Below are positions 8,780-17,299 of a stretch of DNA of 64,000 nucleotides, in pieces. Under the pieces are notes generated by a model. The model did no database searches. It saw only the letters and a list, made by a program, of their open reading frames with translations, and was not told the DNA's origin. The stretch is from Corynebacterium fournieri. GTDB taxonomy: Bacteria > Actinomycetota > Actinomycetes > Mycobacteriales > Mycobacteriaceae. Both the position numbers and the translations under genes were made by a program. The first letter of the stretch is position 1, and each line of letters opens with the position of its first letter. The stretch covers positions 1,488,001 to 1,552,000 of the forward strand of contig NZ_CP047210.1 in the NCBI RefSeq assembly GCF_030408775.1. The letters are read 5' to 3'.

Positions 8780-9601
8780 CTACAACACCTGGCATGCCGG
8801 GCAGAAGTAGCTGGAACGGCCGCCGACCGCAACGCGCTCGATCGGGGTGCCGCAGCGGGCGCAGGGTTTGCCCGCCTGCCCGTAGGCGTTGAGTGAGCGG
8901 GAGAAGTACCCGGACGCGCCGTTGACGTTGACGTACAACGCATCGAAACTCGTGCCGCCCTGCTCCAGCGACCGGGCCATGACCTCCCGCGAGGCGTCCA
9001 GCACTGCCTCCGCGTCGCGCTGCCGCATGGTTTTTGTCAGGCGCCACGGCTTCAGGCGTGCGGCCCACATCGCCTCATCGGCGTAGATGGAACCGATTCC
9101 GCTGACGACCTCCTGGTTGAGCAGCACATTCTTCAGCGGCGACTTGCGCCGGCGCATCGCACGCGCGGTCTCCCGCAGATCGAAGTCGGTCTCGAAGGGG
9201 TCGGGCGCGATGTGCAGCGCTGGCTCCGGAATGCCGTTGACAAGCTGCGTGTACTGCCAGAAGCCGAAGGTGCGCTGGTCCACAAAGTCCAGCTCCACCT
9301 CTCCCATGTCGGCGCGGATGCGCAGGTGGGGCGAGGTGACAGCACCGTGCTCGGCAACGAGCATTTGCCCGCTCATACGCAGGTGCACAAGCAACGCGGC
9401 GCCGTCGGAAAGCGTCAGCCACATGTACTTGCCGCGGCGGCCAGTGCCGGTCACGGTCAGCCCCGGCAGGGTGAGCTCCAAATCCACGGTGTTGCCGCGG
9501 GCCGCTCGCGGGTGCAGCACGTCAACGCGGCCGAAGGTGCGGCCGACCACGTGCGTTTCCAGACCGCGCCGAACCACCTCAACTTCAGGCAGCTCAGGCA
9601 T
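8780..9601 (-). CDS. mutM: Formamidopyrimidine-DNA glycosylase (Fpg/MutM)
   Basis: Base-excision enzyme removing 8-oxoguanine and ring-opened purines, with AP-lyase activity. The N-terminus is MPELPEVEVV, giving the catalytic Pro and Glu after Met removal. The C-terminal zinc finger is intact (C247, C250, C267, C270). Its length of 273 is normal. ATG overlaps the rnc stop by 8 nt, so the two are translationally coupled, as in Mycobacterium. Confidence 0.97.
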   Translation of the reverse strand: MPELPEVEVVRRGLETHVVGRTFGRVDVLHPRAARGNTVDLELTLPGLTVTGTGRRGKYMWLTLSDGAALLVHLRMSGQMLVAEHGAVTSPHLRIRADMGEVELDFVDQRTFGFWQYTQLVNGIPEPALHIAPDPFETDFDLRETARAMRRRKSPLKNVLLNQEVVSGIGSIYADEAMWAARLKPWRLTKTMRQRDAEAVLDASREVMARSLEQGGTSFDALYVNVNGASGYFSRSLNAYGQAGKPCARCGTPIERVAVGGRSSYFCPACQVL

Positions 9602-10361
9602 TGTCGCGCACGGCCTCCGCAGCGTGGTCGCGCAGGTAGAGCACGGCCTGGTGCGCCGCTTCCTGCTCCGCCAGCTTCTTGTTCGGGCCGGTGCCAGTGC
9701 CGCGGGCTACACCGCCCACCAGCGTCTGCGCGGTAAACGTCTGGTTGTGCTCCGGGCCTTCTGCCTCGGAGACGTATTCCGCCACAGGCAGTTTCAGCTC
9801 CGCAAGGCGCACCTGCAAGTCCGTCTTCCAGTCGTGGTGCTTCTTGTTCACGGTGGCGGTGCGAAGCTTTTCGTCGAAAAGCTTGAGTATGACGTCGCGC
9901 GCGGCCTCGAAACCGTGCTGCAGGTAGATCGCGCCGAAGATCGCCTCGGTGGTGTCTGCGAGAATGGATTCTTTTTCGCGGCCGCCGGTGAGCTCTTCGC
10001 CCTTGCCGATGAGCACGTGCTTGCCCAAATCGATCTCGCGGGCGATGTCGGCCAAGCCGTAGCGCGACACAATTGCGGCGCGCATCGGCGACAGATCGGA
10101 CTCAGGGCGCGAGGGGTAGAGCTGAAAAAGCTTGGTGGCCACGGACAACCCCAGCACGGCGTCGCCGACAAACTCCAGCCGCTCGTTGTTGGGCAGGTGC
10201 CCGTGCTCGTTGGCGAAAGAGCGGTGGGTCAGCGCGAGCTTCAACCCGTCGCGCTCGATGTCCACGCCGAGCCGCTCAATCAGCGGCGCGTGGTCGACGG
10301 CGTCGAACGCCGCCTCCCACGACTCATCCGCGTTTGCCTTGTTCTTGCGCGAGCGGCTCAC
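9594..10361 (-). CDS. rnc: Ribonuclease III
   Basis: Double-strand-specific endoribonuclease for rRNA and mRNA processing. It has the RNase III signature NERLEFVGDAV (59-69), the second acidic pair in DTTEAIFGA (D136, E139) and a C-terminal double-stranded-RNA-binding domain (about 175-245). The start is GTG, sharing GTGA with the stop of the DUF177 gene. Its length of 255 fits the family. Confidence 0.97.
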   Translation of the reverse strand: MSRSRKNKANADESWEAAFDAVDHAPLIERLGVDIERDGLKLALTHRSFANEHGHLPNNERLEFVGDAVLGLSVATKLFQLYPSRPESDLSPMRAAIVSRYGLADIAREIDLGKHVLIGKGEELTGGREKESILADTTEAIFGAIYLQHGFEAARDVILKLFDEKLRTATVNKKHHDWKTDLQVRLAELKLPVAEYVSEAEGPEHNQTFTAQTLVGGVARGTGTGPNKKLAEQEAAHQAVLYLRDHAAEAVRDNA

Positions 10362-10894
10362 AGGAACTTCTCCAGGCCAGCCCAGCGCGGATCGACCAGG
10401 TTCTGCTCCTCGCCTTCGACCGCGTCCGGCGAAGGCACGTCGGTGTCGCCCTTACACTCGGGCTGGCACGTGGGGTTGAACGGCCAGTTCAGGCCGGCCT
10501 CGTCAACAAACGCCTGCTCGAGGTCGACGGTGCCGTCGACAACCTTGCGCACCTCGTCGCCGGAGCCCTGGTCCTCCTCAGACTCGCTGTCGCCGGTAAT
10601 GAAGTCGTCGGAGGCGGAAAACACCTCGGAGACCCGCAGCGTCTCCGTCGGGGTGAGCTCTGCCAGGCAGCGCACGCACTGGCCTTCGAGCTGCGCGGTG
10701 GCGGTGGCGTCCACCATCACGCCGGAGCCGAGCGGGATCAACGTCGCCTCAACCTCGACTTCGCGGCCTTCCGGGATGGCGATCATTTCCGGACCGATTC
10801 GCGAGGGCGACGGCCCCTTAAGCGTCACAGTCTCTGGCGTGCCGTCCCCGCCGAGCACGTCACTGACATCGAAAACGAAAGGATTGGTAGACAT
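10358..10894 (-). CDS. DUF177 (YceD-family) protein
   Basis: 178-residue acidic protein of the DUF177/YceD family, which is linked to 23S rRNA or ribosome maturation and usually precedes rpmF. It has the family's central GQCVRCLAELTPTET cysteine element. The Cys pair at C-x2-C is followed by acidic blocks and a second Cys near PTCQPECKG. Here it sits before rnc without rpmF, as in the mycobacterial homologue (Rv2926c). ATG 10894 is preferred over a GTG three codons upstream. The four-nucleotide overlap with rnc suggests a shared role in rRNA processing. Confidence 0.85.
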   Translation of the reverse strand: MSTNPFVFDVSDVLGGDGTPETVTLKGPSPSRIGPEMIAIPEGREVEVEATLIPLGSGVMVDATATAQLEGQCVRCLAELTPTETLRVSEVFSASDDFITGDSESEEDQGSGDEVRKVVDGTVDLEQAFVDEAGLNWPFNPTCQPECKGDTDVPSPDAVEGEEQNLVDPRWAGLEKFL

Positions 10895-10915
10895 AGCCCC
10901 CACAGATTACCCCGA

Positions 10916-11671
10916 TTAGTACTCGTCGCTGTAGCTGCTGGACCGGTCGGTGTACTCGGTGCGGCGGCCACGGGCTGCCGCACCTGCGGCGCCAGCGCCG
11001 CGGCGCAGCGCGGAACGGTCAGAAGAGACGGTCTGCAGCACGCTGCGCAGCCCGTCCTCGAACTCGGCCAGTTTGGAATCGACGTAGTCGTCGCACTCGG
11101 AGCGCAGTCGGTTCGACTCCGCGGTGGCGTCGTCAACCAGACGGTGCGCCTCCTCGTCCGCGCGGCGCATGACCTCGGACTCGGAGATGAGGCGCTCCTG
11201 CTCGGCGAGGCCTTTGTCCACGGAGCGCTGGTACTCCGCGTTGCCCGATTCGACAATGTTGTCCGCCTCGCGCTGCGCGTTATTCACAGTCATCTCGGCG
11301 ACGTTCTGCGCCTGGGTGACCATCATGTTGGACTCTTCTTCCGCGTCGGTGACCAACGCGGTTGCGCGCGCTTGGGCGTCAGAGAGCATGGACTCGGATT
11401 CGGAGTGCGCGTCCGAGACAATCCGGCGCGCGTCCTCCTCCGCGTCGCCGACGAGCACGTCAGCGCGGTCCTGCGCCCCGCGCAGGATCTCGTCCTGCTT
11501 GTCCAGCACATCCTGCGCGTCGTCGAGGTCGACGGGCAGGGCGTTTCGGAGGTCGTCGAGAAGCCCGAGCATCTCGTTGCGGGGAACCATGCAGTTGGAG
11601 GTCATGGGCACGCCATAGGCCTGCTCCAACGTCTGAACTAACTCATCCAGGGCTTCAAAAACGCGGTACAT
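10916..11671 (-). CDS. sepIVA: SepIVA-type DivIVA-like septation protein
   Basis: 251-residue protein that begins MYRVFEALDEL and then runs as a long Ala/Glu/Asp/Arg-rich coiled coil (about 50-220). N-terminus, length and locus match mycobacterial SepIVA (Rv2927c), a cytoplasmic septum factor upstream of the rnc-mutM-smc cluster. It is distinct from the main DivIVA/Wag31. The C-terminus is a basic, Tyr/Ser-rich tail (from RRTEYTD). ATG 11671 has a TACGCT -10 ending 8 nt upstream, which makes it the likely first gene of the operon. Confidence 0.86.
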   Translation of the reverse strand: MYRVFEALDELVQTLEQAYGVPMTSNCMVPRNEMLGLLDDLRNALPVDLDDAQDVLDKQDEILRGAQDRADVLVGDAEEDARRIVSDAHSESESMLSDAQARATALVTDAEEESNMMVTQAQNVAEMTVNNAQREADNIVESGNAEYQRSVDKGLAEQERLISESEVMRRADEEAHRLVDDATAESNRLRSECDDYVDSKLAEFEDGLRSVLQTVSSDRSALRRGAGAAGAAARGRRTEYTDRSSSYSDEY

Positions 11672-11679
11672 GGTGCCCA

Positions 11680-11685
11680 AGCGTA
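11680..11685 (-). promoter_or_regulatory. Candidate leaderless -10 element of sepIVA (TACGCT)
   Basis: Hexamer ends 8 nt before ATG 11671; plausible main promoter of the sepIVA-to-mutM unit. Confidence 0.5.
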
Positions 11686-11697
11686 CCCGCCCAGACG

Positions 11698-13062
<1,365 letters not shown>

Positions 13063-13130
13063 CTATAGACGGGCAGAATTGCGTACCGGAGGAACTTTAC
13101 AGCACTCGACGGCTCCTCGTTGGCGCCCGC

Positions 13131-13136
13131 TAAAAT
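13131..13136 (+). promoter_or_regulatory. Candidate leaderless -10 element of glxK (TAAAAT)
   Basis: Hexamer ends 7 nt before ATG 13144, in the gdh/glxK divergent intergenic region. Confidence 0.55.
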
Positions 13137-13143
13137 TTCCCGC

Positions 13144-14274
13144 ATGGCTTCTCCCCTCGACCCAGTACCGTCGCCCAAAGTTGTCGTCGCACCAGATTCC
13201 TTCAAGTCCACTGCCACCGCAGCCGAGGCCGCCGAGTGGCTCGCGGAAGGCGTGCGCTCCGTCATTCGCGACGCGCAGATCGTGCTCACCCCAATGGCGG
13301 ACGGCGGCGAGGGCACGTCCTCGTTGTTCGAAGGCGAGCGCATTTGCTTGCCGACGACGACCGCGGCCGGCCGCCTGACAGAGGCGGAATACACCTTCCA
13401 CGCACCGAGCAGCACCGCCTACATCGACGTCGCCGCCGCCTCAGGCCTGCCCGCAGTCGAGGGCGAGCCGGTGCCGCTGACCGGCGACACCTACGGCACC
13501 GGAGTGCTCATCGCGGACGCGCAGACGCGCGGCGCGGAGCGCATCGTGCTGGGCTTGGGCGGCACCGCAACGATCGACGGCGGCACCGGCATCCTCGTCG
13601 CCCTGGGCGCCAACCCCTTAGACAAGGACGGCTACCAGCTCAAACCCGGCGGCGGCGCGCTGGAGCAGCTGGCCGACTTCGACACCGCGAAGGTCAACGT
13701 CCCCGCCGGCGCCGTGGAGTGGGTCCTGCTCACGGACACCACCGCGCCCGCCACCGGCCCGCACGGCGCGGCCCATGTCTTCGGCCCGCAGAAGGGCGCC
13801 ACGGAGGCGGACATCGAGGTTTTGGACCGCGGCTTGGCGCGGCTGTGCGAGGTCGCCGAGGTCGACCCTGCTACCCCGGGCCTGGGCGCGGCCGGCGGCG
13901 TGGGCATCGGTCTGACCTGGCTGTCCACCATGCTGCGCGGGGACTCCTCCCACGTGCACATCCTGCCCGGCGCGCGGGTGGTGGCAGACTCCAACGGCTT
14001 GTCGGAGCAGGTGGACGGCGCCGCGCTCGTGATCACCGGCGAAGGCCGCTTTGACGGCCAGACGGGCACCGGCAAGGTCGCTTCAGTAGTCGGCGAGCTG
14101 GCGGCTCAGGCTGGCGCGTCGTTCGCCGTTGCTGCCGGGCGCTTCGACGAGCAGCCCGCCGAGGGCACGATCGCAGTGACGCTGCCCGAGATCGACGACG
14201 TGCGCGAGCAGCTCGTCCAGGCCGGCGCAGAGATTGCCGTGGCCTACCTAAACACTTCCACGGTCCAGGGGTAG
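13144..14274 (+). CDS. glxK: Glycerate kinase
   Basis: GlxK-type (family 1) kinase phosphorylating D-glycerate from glyoxylate/glycolate or serine breakdown. The start VVVAPDSFKST and the MADGGEGT motif are family hallmarks; GLGGTATIDGG and the C-terminal ITGEGRFDGQTGTGK region form the nucleotide site. Its length of 376 is normal. ATG 13144 is favoured over upstream TTG 13120. Its 3' end overlaps the convergent hypothetical gene by 31 nt. No glyoxylate-pathway neighbours are present, so its physiological context is open. Confidence 0.93.
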   Translation: MASPLDPVPSPKVVVAPDSFKSTATAAEAAEWLAEGVRSVIRDAQIVLTPMADGGEGTSSLFEGERICLPTTTAAGRLTEAEYTFHAPSSTAYIDVAAASGLPAVEGEPVPLTGDTYGTGVLIADAQTRGAERIVLGLGGTATIDGGTGILVALGANPLDKDGYQLKPGGGALEQLADFDTAKVNVPAGAVEWVLLTDTTAPATGPHGAAHVFGPQKGATEADIEVLDRGLARLCEVAEVDPATPGLGAAGGVGIGLTWLSTMLRGDSSHVHILPGARVVADSNGLSEQVDGAALVITGEGRFDGQTGTGKVASVVGELAAQAGASFAVAAGRFDEQPAEGTIAVTLPEIDDVREQLVQAGAEIAVAYLNTSTVQG

Positions 14275-14633
14275 ATCGAGGCCGCCTCGAAGCGGTCCTG
14301 GTCCTCCAGCATCACCGGGTCGCGCGGCAGCTCCGCCTTCGGGGTGAGGATGCGCGACAGGCCCATGGCCAAGCTGTTGAGGCTGTCGGCGCCGTCCACC
14401 TCGATTCGGTAGCGGTGCACTTCTGCGCCTTCGGGGGATTCGCCGCGGTCTCGCTCGTAGGTTTCTGCCAGTTGGGCGCGCACGAAGTCGTCGATAAGCA
14501 CACGCTCCATGCCCACAGTGCCCGCAGTGAGCATCTCGCGGCGCACCAGGATGTCCAGGGCGCGCTGGAACGCGTCGTTGACCTCGCCGGCGGCGGCGGG
14601 CGGGACAAGGACGTCGAATTGGATCACAGACAT
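14244..14633 (-). CDS. Conserved hypothetical protein, 129 residues
   Basis: Soluble, acidic protein without signal peptide or membrane segment. I do not recognise the family. An N-terminal strand-like MSVIQFDVLVPP is followed by an amphipathic helix, and there is an MVGMERV-like middle and a Glu/Asp-rich C-terminus ending in YPWTVEVFR. The start sits 31 nt from that of the divergent DUF4921 gene, with back-to-back leaderless -10 elements. The tail overlaps glxK. Confidence 0.7.
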   Translation of the reverse strand: MSVIQFDVLVPPAAAGEVNDAFQRALDILVRREMLTAGTVGMERVLIDDFVRAQLAETYERDRGESPEGAEVHRYRIEVDGADSLNSLAMGLSRILTPKAELPRDPVMLEDQDRFEAASIYPWTVEVFR

Positions 14634-14640
14634 GCGTGTA

Positions 14641-14646
14641 AGGCTA
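14641..14646 (-). promoter_or_regulatory. Candidate leaderless -10 of the 129-residue hypothetical gene (TAGCCT)
   Basis: Hexamer ends 7 nt before ATG 14633. Confidence 0.4.
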
Positions 14647-14651
14647 ACCGG

Positions 14652-14657
14652 TAAGGT
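14652..14657 (+). promoter_or_regulatory. Candidate leaderless -10 of the DUF4921 gene (TAAGGT)
   Basis: Hexamer ends 7 nt before ATG 14665, only 5 nt from the opposing -10 of the divergent gene. Confidence 0.5.
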
Positions 14658-14664
14658 TGCGGGC

Positions 14665-16002
14665 ATGTCCAACCCCGCCGTGAACCCAGCGCACTCGTAC
14701 CACGTTGCGCTGCGGACCATGGCGGACGGGACGCTGAAGCAGGTCAACCCGTTTTCCGGCACGGAGGTGTGGACGGTTCCCGGCCGCGGCAACCGTCCCC
14801 TCGGCGCCCCAGCCGCGCCGCCTGAGCCGCTTCAGCCCGGCGCGCACACGGACACCTGCAACTTCTGCGAGGCGCGCAAACTGCGCACGCCCCCGGAAAA
14901 GGCGCGACTGGTAGACAGCGGCGATGGCTTTGCCATCCTGCGCGACGTCATGCCCGGCGAGTTGGACGACACAATCGCGCAGTTTCGGCGGGTGCCCAAC
15001 CTGTTCGAAATCGTCTCCTACGACTACTGGCGGAAAAACTACGGCTACCAGATGCCGGACGCGAGGCGCGAGCACATGGAGCGCTACCTGGCCGACCCTG
15101 CGGGCCGCAGCCACGTGCTGGAGACGGTGCGCACCCGCCTTGCCGCCGCGGGCCAAGACCCTCAGATGCCGGACGCACAGCTGCTGGAGTTGGCGCCGGC
15201 GTACTTCGGCGGCGGCCACGACGTGATCATCGCCCGGCGCCACTACGCGGACGGCGCGCAGCGTTCCGACCAGCTCGCCGGTTCAGGCGCGTTGAGCCCT
15301 GAGGAGCACTACCGCTTCATCGCGTTTACCGTCGATTCGCTGCGCGACCTGGTTGAGCAGCACACTTACGCGCGCTACGTGGTGGTGTTCCAGAACTGGC
15401 TCTCGCCCGCCGGTGCGTCGTTCGAGCACCTGCACAAGCAGTTAGTTGCTATCGACGAACGAGGCGTCAACGCCGAGACCGAGACCGCGAAGCTGCGCCA
15501 GAATGTGAACCTGTACAACGACTGGGGCGTCAACCACGCCTTCTACCACAACCTGGTCATCGCGGAGAACGAGCACGCCATCCTCACCGCCGGCGTGGGC
15601 CACCGCTACCCCACCATGACGGTGTATTCGAAGTCCCGCGCCAGCGAGCCGTGGCAGCACACGGCAGACGAGGTGCGGGGCGTGTCCGACCTGCTGCACG
15701 CGGCGCACGCGGCCACGGGCGGGCAGGTGGCCACCAACGAGGAGTGGCACTACCGGCCGATGGATCTTGATGTGCCCATGCCGTGGCGGATCAACTTAAA
15801 GTGGCGCATCTCCACCCTCGCCGGTTTCGAGGGCGGGACGCAGGTGTACGTGAATACGCTGTCGCCGTTCGACGTGCGCGACCGCGTCACCGCCGCGCTT
15901 CGCACATTGCGTAACGACGGGCGCGTCGCCGCCATCCGCATTGCCGAGGAATGCACCCCGGCTCCGAACCTTTTGCGTTATAACCCGAATTTGGAGGGAT
16001 GA
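14665..16002 (+). CDS. DUF4921 family protein, GalT/HIT-like
   Basis: 445-residue protein related to galactose-1-phosphate uridylyltransferases and other HIT-superfamily nucleotidyltransferases. It has an early Cys-x2-Cys (TCNFCEARK, about 71-74) like the GalT zinc site, and a His-rich SFEHLHKQL element matching the HIT active-site region, but not the canonical HPHGQ. The C-terminus ends in a strand-rich HIT-like segment. Substrate is unknown. The M20 amidohydrolase starts 3 nt after its stop, so they form one transcript. ATG 14665 is supported by the -10 at 14652. Confidence 0.82.
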   Translation: MSNPAVNPAHSYHVALRTMADGTLKQVNPFSGTEVWTVPGRGNRPLGAPAAPPEPLQPGAHTDTCNFCEARKLRTPPEKARLVDSGDGFAILRDVMPGELDDTIAQFRRVPNLFEIVSYDYWRKNYGYQMPDARREHMERYLADPAGRSHVLETVRTRLAAAGQDPQMPDAQLLELAPAYFGGGHDVIIARRHYADGAQRSDQLAGSGALSPEEHYRFIAFTVDSLRDLVEQHTYARYVVVFQNWLSPAGASFEHLHKQLVAIDERGVNAETETAKLRQNVNLYNDWGVNHAFYHNLVIAENEHAILTAGVGHRYPTMTVYSKSRASEPWQHTADEVRGVSDLLHAAHAATGGQVATNEEWHYRPMDLDVPMPWRINLKWRISTLAGFEGGTQVYVNTLSPFDVRDRVTAALRTLRNDGRVAAIRIAEECTPAPNLLRYNPNLEG

Positions 16003-16005
16003 ATA

Positions 16006-17259
16006 GTGAGTAATATTTCCGAGGTTTTGAACTCCTACTCCGTGGACGAGGTCTGGCAGCGCCGCCTGTACGAGCTGCTGCACGCCAACCCGGAGTTGTC
16101 CTTGCAGGAGGAGGAAACGTACAGCCGCCTCATGATGGAGCTGTCGCGTTTCGACTGCGAAGTTGTCGCGCCGATTGGCAAGTTCGGCATCTGCGCCATC
16201 TTTGAAAACGGCGAAGGCCCTACCGTGATGCACCGCGCGGATTTCGACGGCCTGCCTGTAACCGAGCAGACCGGCGCGCCGTACGCCTCCCACAAGGTGG
16301 TCAAGACCGCCGACGGGCGGACGGTGGGCACCATGCACGCGTGCGGGCACGACATCCACACCACCGCACTGTTGAGCATGTGCGACTTTTTGGACAACAC
16401 CCGCGAGCACTGGTCCGGCACCTTCATCGCCCTGTTCCAGCCCGGCGAGGAGATCGGCGCCGGCGCCCAGGACATGGCGGACAACGGGCTGACGGAGAAG
16501 GTGCCCGCCCCCGACGTCGTCTTCGGCCAGCACGTCATGCCCGGCCGCGCAGGCGAGGTCATGTCCAAACCCGGCCCCCAGTTCGCGGCGTGCGATTCCA
16601 TCCGCATCCTCATCCCGGGCCGCGCCGCGCACGGCTCCATGCCCCACAACGCCATCGACCCGACCTACACGGCGGCGATGATCATCGCCCGCTTGCAGGC
16701 GATTGTGGGCAGGGAGGTCAACCCGGCCGACTTCGCCGTGGTCACCGTGGCCAGCATGCACGCCGGCACCACCAACAACATCATCCCGGGCGAGGCGGAG
16801 CTGGTGCTCAACTGCCGCTTCTACTCCGACAAGGTCAAAGCGAAGGTCTACTCCGCAATCAAGCGGGTGGTGCACGCCGAGGTGCTCGCCTCCGGCTCGC
16901 TGGATCAAGCCATGATTTCCTTTTTCGCCCACGGCGAGCTTTTGGACAACGACGAGGCTGTCTTCTCCCGCGTCCGCGAACAGTTCGACGAAGTCTTCGG
17001 CGCCGAATCCGTCACCGCCGACCCGAAGACCGTCTCCGAGGACTTCCCCGTCATCGGCCAGGCCTTCGGCGCCCCGTACTTTTTCTGGCTCATCGGCTGC
17101 ACCCCGCACGACGTGTGGGACAAGGCTGTGGAAGAAGACCGCGTGGGCGAAGACGTGCCGGTCAACCACATGTCCACGTTCCTGCCGGAATTCGAGCCGA
17201 CCATCAGCGCCTCCACCCGCGCGGGCCTGACTGCGGTGCTGACGTACCTGGGCAAGTAG
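16006..17259 (+). CDS. M20-family amidohydrolase/peptidase
   Basis: 417-residue zinc amidohydrolase of the hippurate hydrolase/IAA-amino-acid hydrolase type (M20D). Metal and catalytic elements: C113 and H115 in HACGHDIHT, the Glu pair E148/E149 in PGEEIGAG, the GRAAHGSMPH dimerisation-lid element, and a late NHMSTFLPEFEPT His. It should cleave an N-acyl amino acid or similar amide in the cytoplasm. GTG 16006 follows GGAGGG at 9 nt. It lies immediately downstream of the DUF4921 gene. Confidence 0.9.
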   Translation: MSNISEVLNSYSVDEVWQRRLYELLHANPELSLQEEETYSRLMMELSRFDCEVVAPIGKFGICAIFENGEGPTVMHRADFDGLPVTEQTGAPYASHKVVKTADGRTVGTMHACGHDIHTTALLSMCDFLDNTREHWSGTFIALFQPGEEIGAGAQDMADNGLTEKVPAPDVVFGQHVMPGRAGEVMSKPGPQFAACDSIRILIPGRAAHGSMPHNAIDPTYTAAMIIARLQAIVGREVNPADFAVVTVASMHAGTTNNIIPGEAELVLNCRFYSDKVKAKVYSAIKRVVHAEVLASGSLDQAMISFFAHGELLDNDEAVFSRVREQFDEVFGAESVTADPKTVSEDFPVIGQAFGAPYFFWLIGCTPHDVWDKAVEEDRVGEDVPVNHMSTFLPEFEPTISASTRAGLTAVLTYLGK

Positions 17260-17285
17260 CACCTGCACACACCCCGGCGCGCCGG

Positions 17286-17291
17286 TACGCT
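17286..17291 (+). promoter_or_regulatory. Candidate leaderless -10 of glgP (TACGCT)
   Basis: Hexamer ends 8 nt before ATG 17300. Confidence 0.5.
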
Positions 17292-17299
17292 CGGGGCAC

